A stretch of 64,000 nt of DNA. Source: Candidatus Polarisedimenticolaceae bacterium. Lineage in GTDB: Bacteria; Acidobacteriota; Polarisedimenticolia; Polarisedimenticolales; DASRJG01. The notes beneath the pieces were generated by a model. That model was not told the origin of the DNA. It saw nothing but the letters and a program-made list of their open reading frames with translations, and did not search any database. This document shows positions 49,989-57,759 of the stretch, piece by piece (the stretch's first letter is position 1; each line of letters starts with the position of its first letter). The translations under genes were made by a program, and so were the position numbers. The stretch is taken from contig DASUCV010000022.1 in the NCBI GenBank assembly GCA_036275915.1, forward strand, positions 372,001-436,000. Reading direction: 5' to 3'.

Positions 49989-51731
49989 AGCGCGCTCTGC
50001 ACGCAGCCGCTCCGGGCCGTCGCCGACCACGATGGCGTCTCGCCCGGAGTGGACCGGCAGGGTACGGTCCGTGAACCAGTCGTACATGATGAGCTCCGCC
50101 GGAGCCGTCGCCGCGAGCGGAACGCTCTGAGGCTCGGGAACGTCGTCGGAAGACATCGTTTGAACGAGCTCCTCGCCGCGCCACTCCCACGTGACCGCGA
50201 TCTGACCACGCGCGAAGTGCAACACGGTGTAGCTCATCGACGAGTCCTTGGACCAGGTCAAAGGCGCAACGCCTTCGAGCGCGGCACGCTCGAACGGACC
50301 GAGGCTGTCGATCAAGTCGCAGAACATCCCGCTCCATCCCGAGCGGGTCGCGACGCAGGGCGTGGAACGCAGCGTGTCGATGGTTTCGAGCGTGCGACGC
50401 GCGACGGACTCCTGGAGCGTCGCCCGCTCGCGGTCCGGCCGCCAGATGGCGTCGAACGCTCTTTGCCCATGGGGGGCGAGCCAGAGCCGGTTCGGCGGTG
50501 TGACCCAGAGATGGAAACCGGCGCCGGGGACGGCCTCGTAGGTCCCTGCGAACGAGGCGAGCGCGCGGGAGGGAAGATCGATCGTCGGAGGCGCCATGGC
50601 GACCTCCTTGCCGAGCATCAAGTTGCGCAACGCGTTCCCCACTTCGTCCGCGCGGTCGCCCGAGTCCTGCTGCCGGGCGTTCGTCGCGACGATCACGACC
50701 GCGTCGTCTTTCGGGTAGCGCCTCACCGTGGTCCGAAAGTTGTCGTACGTTCCGTTGTGAAAGATGAGGCCGACCGTTCCATCCGCTCTCGTCCGCACCT
50801 CCCATCCGTACGCGTAATGCGCATCCGGGCCTCGCCCCTCGGCGCCGGCCCCGTCCCAGCGAGCGCGAGGGGTGAAGAGCTTCCGCTGCGCGTCCTCGGG
50901 AAGCACCCGTCCGGCGTCGAGCGCCCGCAGCCAGCGAAACAGCTCTTCCGGCGACGAGACCATCTCGCCCGCTCCGAGCGTCGCCCCACGGAGGGGCCAA
51001 TCCCGCGGCGATCCCGAGTCGTACAGTCCCCACGCTCCCCGGGCTACCTGGTCCGGCGCCCAGAGCGCCCGGTCACCGTGCCATCCGGTCCGCATCACGC
51101 CTGCCGGTCTCAGGAGATGATCGGTGACGTAGCGCTCGTAGGGCTCGTGCGTCACCCGCTCGATCGCAAGACGGACGAGCGCGTATCCGGCATTCGAGTA
51201 GCGAAAGGTCGTCCCCGGAGCCGACTCGAGCGGGAGGGCGAGGAGCCGGGCCGCCAGCTTGGGATCGTCCGGGGCCGTCACGCGCGCGTCACCGGTCTCC
51301 AAGTCTCCGGGCAATCCCGAGGTGTGCGTCAGAAGCTCGTCGATCGTGATCGCTCGCTTGTCCGGTGGAGCGTCCGGGAAGTAACGCTCCAGCGGATCGT
51401 CGGTGCGCATGTGTCCGTCGATCTCGAGCCGCAGGACGGCGGCCGCAGCGAACTGCTTGGCGACCGATCCGATGTCGAACACCGTCGCGCGCGTCACGGG
51501 GATCCCGCGCCGCCGATCCGCGAGGCCGTAACCGCCGTCCAGGAGCACGGTGTCGCCGCGCGCCACGAGCGCGCTACCACTAAAGGCGCCCAGCCGTGCG
51601 AGCCGATCGAGATACTCGTGGAGCGCGCCGCCCCCCGGCTCCACGCGCGGCCTGGGTCTCGCGCTCGAACAGGCCACGCCAAGCAGCATCACGAGGCTGA
51701 TTCGGTAGAATCGGACGCGATCGGCGGCCAT
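49929..51731 (-). CDS. Lipoprotein serine hydrolase of the class C beta-lactamase fold
   Basis: A 600-residue lipoprotein (lipobox LGVAC, Cys about 19). The beta-lactamase domain (about 30-370) carries SxxK in IGSVAKQFAA (about 83), YxN in RYSNAGYALV (about 173) and a His-x-Gly variant FHNGTYDNF (about 313). A C-terminal beta-barrel-like domain of about 200 residues follows (ALASFAGTYEAVPG, FHLWVTPPNRLWL), similar to DUF3471-type extensions. It probably hydrolyses esters or D-peptides at the inner face of the outer membrane. The start at 51731 has TATCCT 8 nt upstream. It is divergent from an AraC regulator with 66 bp between starts, which suggests control by that regulator. Confidence 0.85.
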   Translation of the reverse strand: MAADRVRFYRISLVMLLGVACSSARPRPRVEPGGGALHEYLDRLARLGAFSGSALVARGDTVLLDGGYGLADRRRGIPVTRATVFDIGSVAKQFAAAAVLRLEIDGHMRTDDPLERYFPDAPPDKRAITIDELLTHTSGLPGDLETGDARVTAPDDPKLAARLLALPLESAPGTTFRYSNAGYALVRLAIERVTHEPYERYVTDHLLRPAGVMRTGWHGDRALWAPDQVARGAWGLYDSGSPRDWPLRGATLGAGEMVSSPEELFRWLRALDAGRVLPEDAQRKLFTPRARWDGAGAEGRGPDAHYAYGWEVRTRADGTVGLIFHNGTYDNFRTTVRRYPKDDAVVIVATNARQQDSGDRADEVGNALRNLMLGKEVAMAPPTIDLPSRALASFAGTYEAVPGAGFHLWVTPPNRLWLAPHGQRAFDAIWRPDRERATLQESVARRTLETIDTLRSTPCVATRSGWSGMFCDLIDSLGPFERAALEGVAPLTWSKDSSMSYTVLHFARGQIAVTWEWRGEELVQTMSSDDVPEPQSVPLAATAPAELIMYDWFTDRTLPVHSGRDAIVVGDGPERLRAERASTLSDDRQLDGVFPRGAGQ

Positions 51732-51739
51732 CGGCAGAA

Positions 51740-51745
51740 AGGATA
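51740..51745 (-). promoter_or_regulatory. Candidate -10 element (TATCCT), leaderless start
   Basis: On the minus strand TATCCT ends 8 nt before the lipoprotein hydrolase ATG at 51731, with no Shine-Dalgarno sequence between. Confidence 0.35.
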
Positions 51746-51797
51746 GGCGGGGCCGCCGGCGCTCCGCTGTCGAAATCGTGCTCGTTGGAGAACACGG

Positions 51798-52637
51798 ATG
51801 GCTCGCCTCGGGACCCGCGTCTTGTTCGAGCTCGACGAGCTCCAGGTCGTCGCGACGCACTGGCACCGCGACGAGCACCCCTCGACGTCGAGCGCGGAAG
51901 CGCCGATGGCGATCATCGAGCTGCTCGAGCACGGGAGCTTCGTGAAGCACCGGTCGCGGGAACCCGAGTGCGTCGATCGCAATGCGATCGCCTACTTCAA
52001 TCCCGGAGAGCGCTTCCGCATCGAGCATCCGCTCGGCGCGGACAACGCAGGGTTGTGGATTCAGATCGGCGCCGGCTGGTGGGAAACGAACGCAATGGAA
52101 GTGGACCCCGAGCTGCCGTTCCGGCGATCGACGTCCGCCTCGAGCTTTGCGGCCGACCTCATGCGACGGCGGCTCGCGAAACGACTCGGCGACGGCCCGC
52201 GGGCGGACCCCTTGGGAGTGGAGGAAGCCCTTCACGAGGTGATCGCTCACGCTCTGTGCGCACACGAAGGTGCCTCGCGATCGCACCTCGACCGGCGCCG
52301 GCCGTCCGGCCGGATGACCCAGCGCGTCGCGGCCGCGCGCGCGTTCCTCGCCGAGACCTTCCGCCGCAAGCTCAGTCTCACCGACGTCGCCTCGGTCGTC
52401 GGCGGATCGTCCTTCGCGCTCTGTCGGGCCTTCGCCGCGCTCACGGGAGGGAGCATTCATCAGCACATCGTCTCGCTTCGTTTGCGCGCCGCTCTCGATG
52501 AGATCGAAGACGGCTGCCACGACCTCACCGCTCTCGCCCTCCGCTGCGGCTTCGCGAGCCACGCTCATTTCACGGCAAGCTTCCGTGCCGCCTACGGCCG
52601 GACTCCCAGCGGCACACGCCGAGAGTCTCGAGCGTGA
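51798..52637 (+). CDS. AraC-family transcriptional regulator
   Basis: A 279-residue regulator: N-terminal cupin-like ligand-binding half (about 1-170; WHRDEHPSTSS, NAIAYFNPGERFRIEHP) and C-terminal AraC helix-turn-helix pair (about 180-275; LSLTDVASVVGGSSFALCRA and DLTALALRCGFASHAHFTAS ending GRTPSGTRR). GGAG stands before the ATG. It is divergent from the lipoprotein hydrolase gene and overlaps the following alpha/beta hydrolase gene by 4 nt (GTGA). It therefore probably controls both. Confidence 0.9.
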   Translation: MARLGTRVLFELDELQVVATHWHRDEHPSTSSAEAPMAIIELLEHGSFVKHRSREPECVDRNAIAYFNPGERFRIEHPLGADNAGLWIQIGAGWWETNAMEVDPELPFRRSTSASSFAADLMRRRLAKRLGDGPRADPLGVEEALHEVIAHALCAHEGASRSHLDRRRPSGRMTQRVAAARAFLAETFRRKLSLTDVASVVGGSSFALCRAFAALTGGSIHQHIVSLRLRAALDEIEDGCHDLTALALRCGFASHAHFTASFRAAYGRTPSGTRRESRA

Positions 52638-53908
52638 GGCGACTCCTTCCGATCCTCGTGGCCGTCCTTCTGGCCTACGCCGGACCGGTGCGGGCCGACG
52701 ACGCGCTCGCGGCCGAAGCCGACACGCGCAACGATCTGCTGGTCAAGGAAGGCTTCAACCTCACCCAGCGCATGACGTTTTCTTCGTCGCCCCGGTCGGT
52801 CGAGCTGCTCGTGGCGCCGTCCCACGGCGATGAGACCACCACCGTCGTCTTGTGGTTCGCCGCTCCGGAGGGCGAGGTCTCCGTGCGCATGACCGGACCC
52901 GGCGGCGAGGCAATCGCCGGTTGGAAGGGCCGGAGCGGCGAGCAGCGCTTCGTGCGCGCGCTGGCGCCCGGGAAATACGTCATCGAGGTCGGCGGCGCCG
53001 CGGGCCACGGTCTCATCGGCGTCAAGGGCTCGGTCGTCGGGCGCTGCCAGGTCGATGCGTCCCGGCTCTCCGAGCACGCTCCGGCATCGGGATTCTCGTG
53101 GCCCTACCTGCTCCTGGCACCGCGATCGGCGGACGCGACGACGCTGCTCGTCATTCCCAACAACACCGGCTTCCTCTCCGAGGACCTCGAGCTCCTGCGC
53201 GCATCGGCCACATGCGAGCTGGCGGGGGCCGTCGCCATGGCCGACCGCCTCGGCGTGGCCGTGCTCGTGCCGATGTTCCCGCGAACGCCGGAGGTTTACA
53301 CGCACGCCCTTTCGCGCGATGCGCTCACGACGAAGACGCCTTCGGTCGCGCGCGTCGATCTCCAGCTCATCGCGATGATCGATCATGCGCGATCGCTCCT
53401 CGGCAAGAAGATCGGACCCCGGGTGCTGATGAGCGGCTTCTCGGCCTCGGGAAGCTTCACCGGCCGGTTTGCGATGCTCCACCCCGAGCGCGTGCTCGCC
53501 GCGGCGATCGGCTCTCCGGGCGGTTGGCCGATCGCGCCGAGCACCGCGTGGACCTATCCGGTCGGCATCGCCGACGTGGCGGACTTGACCGGCGCCAAGG
53601 TCGATCTCGGAGCACTGCGCAAGGTCAGCTTGTTCCTATTCATGGGCGACCAGGACGCGAACGACTCGGTCCCCTTCCGCGACAGCTTCACGGCCGACGA
53701 CGAGGCCCTCGTCATGAAGGCGTTCGGGAAGACGCCGGTCGCGCGCTGGGATGAGGCGCGCAGCCTCTACGAGGCGGCGAAGCTCCGGGCGACGTTCAAG
53801 ATGTATCCCGGCGTCGCGCACGAGGTGTCGCCGGAGATGGCACGGGACGTCGAAGCCGCCTTCGCCGCCGCGATGATTCACGGCGCCCAGTCCACCTCGA
53901 ACCACTAG
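52634..53908 (+). CDS. Exported alpha/beta-hydrolase fold protein
   Basis: A 424-residue protein starting at GTG inside the AraC stop codon context. A signal peptide ends VRADDA; residues about 30-135 form a beta domain (VELLVAPSHGDETTTVVLWF, GGEAIAGWKGRSGEQRFV). The hydrolase core has VLMSGFSASGSFTGRFAM (nucleophile Ser about 275), LFLFMGDQDANDS (acid about 337) and PGVAHEVSPE (His about 395), a plausible complete triad of the esterase D/dienelactone hydrolase kind. The substrate is unknown. Its TAG stop shares the CTAG palindrome with the convergent helicase gene. Confidence 0.8.
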   Translation: MRRLLPILVAVLLAYAGPVRADDALAAEADTRNDLLVKEGFNLTQRMTFSSSPRSVELLVAPSHGDETTTVVLWFAAPEGEVSVRMTGPGGEAIAGWKGRSGEQRFVRALAPGKYVIEVGGAAGHGLIGVKGSVVGRCQVDASRLSEHAPASGFSWPYLLLAPRSADATTLLVIPNNTGFLSEDLELLRASATCELAGAVAMADRLGVAVLVPMFPRTPEVYTHALSRDALTTKTPSVARVDLQLIAMIDHARSLLGKKIGPRVLMSGFSASGSFTGRFAMLHPERVLAAAIGSPGGWPIAPSTAWTYPVGIADVADLTGAKVDLGALRKVSLFLFMGDQDANDSVPFRDSFTADDEALVMKAFGKTPVARWDEARSLYEAAKLRATFKMYPGVAHEVSPEMARDVEAAFAAAMIHGAQSTSNH

Positions 53909-55545
53909 GCGTTCGCGAGCGCGATGCGCAGCGGACGCCCCTTCACGCGCACCTTCTTCAGGTGACGCAGCAGATCACGGGGAATCGCCGGCAACTCGAT
54001 CGTGGTGTCGGTCCGGTGGATCGTGATGTCGCCGATGTGACGGCGCTCGACCCCGGTCTCGGTAACGATGATGTCCACGAGCAGCTTGGGCGAGATGCCG
54101 TGCTCACGCCCGACTTCGAGGCGGTAGAGAAGTCTCCCGGGCCGCGGCGCACGCGGCTTGGCCGGTTTCGCCTTCTCGACGGGGGCGCTCACGGCCTGAG
54201 GCTCTTCTTCCTTCGGCCGCGCGGGAACGAACGGCCGCTGGCGCTGCGCCAGGTACGTGAGCGCGACGGCGACGTCGCGCCACTCGATGCCCTGCTCTTC
54301 GCGGTACTCGTCGATCACACGGGCGTAGAGGTCGAGATCCTCCGACGCGAGGATCGACGAGATTCCCGCCTTGAACTGCGCGATCCGGCGATCGGCGATG
54401 TCCTTCGGCGTCGGAAGACGTAGCGCGGCGATCTTCTGACCGGTCGCTCGTTCAATGGCGTGCAGAAGGAAACGCTCGCGGGGCGACACGAACAGGATCG
54501 CCTGCCCTTCCTTTCCGGCGCGCGCCGTACGTCCGATCCGGTGCACGTAGGCTTCCGGGTCCTGCGGCACGTCGTAGTTCACGACGTGGCTGATGCGCTC
54601 GACGTGCAGGCCGCGCGCCGCGATGTCCGTGGCCACGACGATGTCGAGGGCGCCCTGCTTGAGCCGCTCCACGGTGCGCTCGCGCAGCGACTGCGCCATG
54701 TCGCCGTTCAGTGGCGCACAGGGGAAGCCGCGCGCTTCGAGCTTCTCCGAGAGCTCGACGGTGGCGTTCTTCGTGCGCACGAAGATCAGCATGGCGTCGA
54801 TGTCTTCCGCGTCGAGGATCCGGGTCAGCGCCGTCAGCTTGTGGACCCCCGTCACCTCCCAGTAGCGCTGGGTCACGGTCGCCACGGTCGTGGTCCGGGT
54901 GGCGATGCGGACGACCACGGGCTCCCGCAGGTACTTCTCCGCGACCTTGCGAATCGAGGGAGGCATCGTCGCGGAGAAGAGCGCGATCTGACGCGTGGAG
55001 GGGGCCTGCTCGAGGATCGTCGTCACGTCGTCGATGAAGCCCATGCGCAGCATCTCGTCGGCTTCGTCGAGCACCGCGGCCGAGAGGCGATCCAGCTTGA
55101 GCGTGCCACGGCGCAGGTGGTCGAGGATGCGTCCGGGCGTTCCTGCCACCGCGTGCACACCGCGCGCGAGATGCCGGATCTGCGTCTCCATGCTCTGGCC
55201 ACCGTAGATCGGCAGGACGTGAAAGCCCGAAAGGTGGCGCGCGTAGGTTTGCATCGCTTCGGCGACCTGGATCGCGAGCTCGCGCGTGGGCGTGAGCACG
55301 AGGACCTGCGGAGAGGCGAGCGACAGATCCAGCCGGCTCAACAGAGGAAGAGCGAAGGCAGCGGTCTTGCCGGTGCCGGTCTGCGCCTGACCCAGCAGAT
55401 CGTTTCCCGCGAGGAGCGGAGGGATGGCCGACGCCTGGATCGAGGTCGGCGCTTCGTACCCGATCTCCTGAAGCGCGCGAAGAAGCGGACCCGAGAGGCC
55501 GAGAGCCTCGAACCGCGGTGGAGTGACGTCGTCGTCTGAGTTCAT
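53905..55545 (-). CDS. deaD: DEAD-box RNA helicase with C-terminal DbpA-type RNA-binding domain
   Basis: A 546-residue helicase with all standard motifs: Q motif (F near 12 and PTSIQASAIP), I AQTGTGKT (about 54), Ia PTRELA, Ib GTPGR, II DEAD (about 160), III SAT, IV LIFVRT, V ATDIAARGLHV and VI HRIGRTARAG (about 340). A charged linker (KEEEPQAVSAPVEKAKPAKP) leads to a DbpA/CsdA RNA-binding domain (about 470-546; YRLEVGREHGISPKLLVDII). It should unwind structured RNA in ribosome assembly or at low temperature. AAGG precedes the ATG; the 237-bp upstream spacer may hold a regulated leader. Confidence 0.95.
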   Translation of the reverse strand: MNSDDDVTPPRFEALGLSGPLLRALQEIGYEAPTSIQASAIPPLLAGNDLLGQAQTGTGKTAAFALPLLSRLDLSLASPQVLVLTPTRELAIQVAEAMQTYARHLSGFHVLPIYGGQSMETQIRHLARGVHAVAGTPGRILDHLRRGTLKLDRLSAAVLDEADEMLRMGFIDDVTTILEQAPSTRQIALFSATMPPSIRKVAEKYLREPVVVRIATRTTTVATVTQRYWEVTGVHKLTALTRILDAEDIDAMLIFVRTKNATVELSEKLEARGFPCAPLNGDMAQSLRERTVERLKQGALDIVVATDIAARGLHVERISHVVNYDVPQDPEAYVHRIGRTARAGKEGQAILFVSPRERFLLHAIERATGQKIAALRLPTPKDIADRRIAQFKAGISSILASEDLDLYARVIDEYREEQGIEWRDVAVALTYLAQRQRPFVPARPKEEEPQAVSAPVEKAKPAKPRAPRPGRLLYRLEVGREHGISPKLLVDIIVTETGVERRHIGDITIHRTDTTIELPAIPRDLLRHLKKVRVKGRPLRIALANA

Positions 55546-55646
55546 GTGGACCTTTCGATGTAGGACTTACACGCTACAACACCGCGGCTCTTCGTCTCGC
55601 TTGCGCCGAACCAGGCGCAGTTTGCTTGAGCTTTCGTGGACGAGTC

Positions 55647-55667
55647 CCGGAAAAATTCAAATTCCGG
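55647..55667. promoter_or_regulatory. Inverted repeat in the deaD/glsB-like divergent spacer
   Basis: CCGGAA (55647-55652) and TTCCGG (55662-55667) face each other across a 9-nt AT-rich spacer, about 115 bp before the GlsB-like gene and 100 bp before deaD. It could be an operator for either gene. Confidence 0.4.
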
Positions 55668-55782
55668 TCGTCGGCACGCGCATCGCAACATCCGATGCAC
55701 GACGATCGATTTCCCGAGTCGCCGGACCGACACACCGGCGCGCTTCAGCGGGAATGCGATCACTCCCTGAATGGAGGGTCCG

Positions 55783-56028
55783 ATGTACGTCGTGTGGTGG
55801 ATCGTTGTTGGACTGATGGCCGGCTGGGCGACCGGGAAGATCATGAGAGGTGCCGGGTACGGCGTGCTCATGGACATCGGCCTCGGCATCATCGGAGCGG
55901 TCGTCGGAGGGATGCTCATGCGATCCCTCGGATTCACGACTTCCGGGGGACTCATCCCCGCCATTCTCGTCGCCATTCTCGGAGCGGTCGTGGTCGTGGC
56001 ACTCGTGCGGCTGCTCAGGAAAGTTTGA
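55783..56028 (+). CDS. GlsB/YeaQ/YmgE family small membrane protein
   Basis: An 81-residue inner-membrane protein with three hydrophobic helices and the glycine patterns of the transglycosylase-associated/YeaQ family: VVWWIVVGLMAGWATGKIMR, then IGLGIIGAVVGGMLM, then IPAILVAILGAVVVVALVRL. In Gram-positives GlsB belongs to a stress operon; in enterobacteria YeaQ/YmgE are stress-induced. GGAGGG is well spaced for the ATG at 55783; an in-frame ATG at 55771 would put that site inside the coding region. It heads a four-gene cluster reading the same way. Confidence 0.88.
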   Translation: MYVVWWIVVGLMAGWATGKIMRGAGYGVLMDIGLGIIGAVVGGMLMRSLGFTTSGGLIPAILVAILGAVVVVALVRLLRKV

Positions 56029-56041
56029 GAGGAGGAACGCG

Positions 56042-56584
56042 ATGACCCATCGAAAAGTGTCATGGCTCGCGCCAATCGCGGCAGTCCTTCTGACCGCGGC
56101 GTGCGCTCACACGGACGTGGGCATCACGACGAAGGTCAAGACCAAGATCGCCGTGGACGACACCGTTCGAGACTCCAAGATCGTGGTCACGACCGAAAAC
56201 GGCGTCGTCACACTCACGGGGAACATCGACAGCGCCGATGCGAAGGCGCGCGCGCTCGCGCTTGCGCGGGAAACCAAGGGCGTCGTCGAGGTCAGGGACA
56301 TGATCGAGGTCAGGACGGCGTCGACCCGCGGCGAAGCCCCCGAGCCCGATCGTACGATCGGCGTCACGATCGACGACGCCGGAACGACGATCCGCGTGAA
56401 GACCCGCCTCATGGACGACCCGCTGGTCAAGGCGCACAAGATCGACGTCGACACGCGCGACGGCGTCGTTTTCCTCACGGGAAGCGTCGGCAGCGAGAAG
56501 GAGAAGGATCAGGCGATCAAGCTGACGCGCGAGACGAAGGGCGTCAAGGATGTCCAGGCGAACCTGACGATCAAAGGAGCCTAG
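56042..56584 (+). CDS. Lipoprotein with two BON domains
   Basis: A 180-residue lipoprotein (lipobox LTAACAH, Cys about 21). Two BON domains follow (about 25-90 and 108-180), each with the pattern of a helix, then DSKIVVTTENGVVTLTGNI or KIDVDTRDGVVFLTGSV, then an alternating helix ending in GVVEVRDMI or GVKDVQANL. BON proteins such as OsmY and DolP bind phospholipid membranes and act in envelope stress. GAGGAGG lies upstream; 13 bp separate it from the GlsB-like gene. Confidence 0.92.
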   Translation: MTHRKVSWLAPIAAVLLTAACAHTDVGITTKVKTKIAVDDTVRDSKIVVTTENGVVTLTGNIDSADAKARALALARETKGVVEVRDMIEVRTASTRGEAPEPDRTIGVTIDDAGTTIRVKTRLMDDPLVKAHKIDVDTRDGVVFLTGSVGSEKEKDQAIKLTRETKGVKDVQANLTIKGA

Positions 56585-56586
56585 TC

Positions 56587-57150
56587 ATGACGACGAAAGA
56601 GACAGGACTGGTCGAGTCGGTGAAGAACGGCGTCATGGGAACCGTCAAGGGGACCGGTGACGTCGCCAAGGCGACGATCGACTCCGTCAGCGGCGCGCTT
56701 TCCACGGCGCTCACGGATGCAGGCCGTGTGGGCCATTCGGCGACGACGGCCATCGGCCACGTCGCCGGAGGCGCGATCCAAGGGGCGTCCGAAATCGGCG
56801 CCCACATGGGCGAAGCCGCGAAGGGAACGATGGTCGGCGTGCTGCGCGGCACCAAGCACGTCGGCACCGAAGCTATGGACACCATCGGCCACACGGCCGA
56901 GGCGGTGATCCATCACACCGCCGCCGCGGGCGGCGCGCTCGAGCTCGCGGCGACCGGACTGGTGGAAGGCGCCATTCATTCCGCCAAGGGCATCGGCGTG
57001 AGCGCGGAGCAAGCCGCCTCGGCCGCAGCGGATGGAGCGCTGAAGGCGGCCGATAGGGTCGGCTCGGCCGCCGTGGCCACCGTCCGTCACGCGCTGACCC
57101 AGACGATCTCCGGCGTCAAGGTCGTGGTCAAGGCGCCGTTCAAGGCTTGA
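56587..57150 (+). CDS. Ala/Gly-rich amphipathic protein of unknown function
   Basis: A 187-residue protein without signal peptide, dominated by Ala, Gly, Thr, Val and His in a loose 11-residue rhythm (VKNGVMGTVKGTGDVAKATI, IGHVAGGAIQGASEIGAHMG, SAKGIGVSAEQAASAAADGA). The composition recalls LEA-like or phasin-like helical proteins that coat membranes or granules, but no family match is certain. It begins 2 nt after the BON gene stop, with AAAGGAG 8 nt before the ATG, so it belongs to the same transcript and probably the same stress response. Confidence 0.7.
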   Translation: MTTKETGLVESVKNGVMGTVKGTGDVAKATIDSVSGALSTALTDAGRVGHSATTAIGHVAGGAIQGASEIGAHMGEAAKGTMVGVLRGTKHVGTEAMDTIGHTAEAVIHHTAAAGGALELAATGLVEGAIHSAKGIGVSAEQAASAAADGALKAADRVGSAAVATVRHALTQTISGVKVVVKAPFKA

Positions 57151-57194
57151 GTCTTCGTCCCGCTCATTTATCCAAGAAAGGAAGGGTCCCAACC

Positions 57195-57650
57195 ATGAAT
57201 CGAAATCTCATTCGATCCATCATGACGGCAACGACGGCCTCGTTCCTCTTCGTCCTTGCCCCGGCCGCCTGGTCGGCCGATGCACCGAAGAAGGACTGCG
57301 ACATGACGTACTCCCTCAAGGGCTGGTCGGCGATGTACAAGACGGCCAAGGGAGAGGGCTCCATCACCTGCAGCAACGGCGAGACCGCGCAAGTGGCGAT
57401 CAGCGTGAAGGGCGGTGGCGTCACATTCGGCAAGACCGAGATCTACAACGGCAAGGCCGAGATCTCGGGCGTTCACTCGATGAACGACATCTACGGCTCG
57501 TACGCGATGGGCTCGGCCCATGCCGGCGTCGTCAAGGCCGGACAGGTGGCCGTGATGACCAAGGGTACCGTCTCGATCGCTCTCTCCGGTGCCGGCGAAG
57601 GCATGGACGTCGGGATCGACTTCTCGGACTTCAAGATCGAGAAGAGGTAA
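57195..57650 (+). CDS. Small secreted protein, EipA/SYLF-like glycine pattern, function unknown
   Basis: A 151-residue exported protein with signal peptide (MNRNLIRSIMTATTASFLFV, cleavage near WSADA). The mature part has two cysteines (CDMTYSLKG and ITCSNGETAQ) and glycine-bracketed strands (VAISVKGGGVTFGKTEIYNG, YGSYAMGSAHAGVVKAGQVA). They vaguely recall periplasmic lipid-binding folds such as EipA or Ysc84, which I cannot confirm. AGGAAGGG precedes the ATG. It ends the stress-like cluster and is followed by a long hairpin. Confidence 0.65.
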   Translation: MNRNLIRSIMTATTASFLFVLAPAAWSADAPKKDCDMTYSLKGWSAMYKTAKGEGSITCSNGETAQVAISVKGGGVTFGKTEIYNGKAEISGVHSMNDIYGSYAMGSAHAGVVKAGQVAVMTKGTVSIALSGAGEGMDVGIDFSDFKIEKR

Positions 57651-57654
57651 GCGG

Positions 57655-57698
57655 GAGCGATTGCGGGTCGCGCCCGAAGGCGCGGCCCGCAATCGCTC
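57655..57698 (+). terminator. 20-bp stem hairpin after the stress-like cluster
   Basis: GAGCGATTGCGGGTCGCGCC (57655-57674), loop CGAA, and the complementary arm to 57698 form a 20-bp stem with one G-U wobble. It starts 5 nt after the stop codon. Only a short T-run follows (GTTTG). It is a probable terminator or 3' stabilising structure. Confidence 0.75.
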
Positions 57699-57759
57699 GG
57701 GCACCGTTTGACTCTCCCCCGTTGACGAGAGCACAGTAGGGCGCGCGGAGGGCCTCATC

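Noticed and set aside
44478-51731. Two beta-lactamase-fold genes and a PBP as an antibiotic-resistance locus
   Set aside because: The sequences look like class C-type esterases or D-peptidases with extra domains, and the PBP4 is a housekeeping type; there is no ampR-like arrangement.
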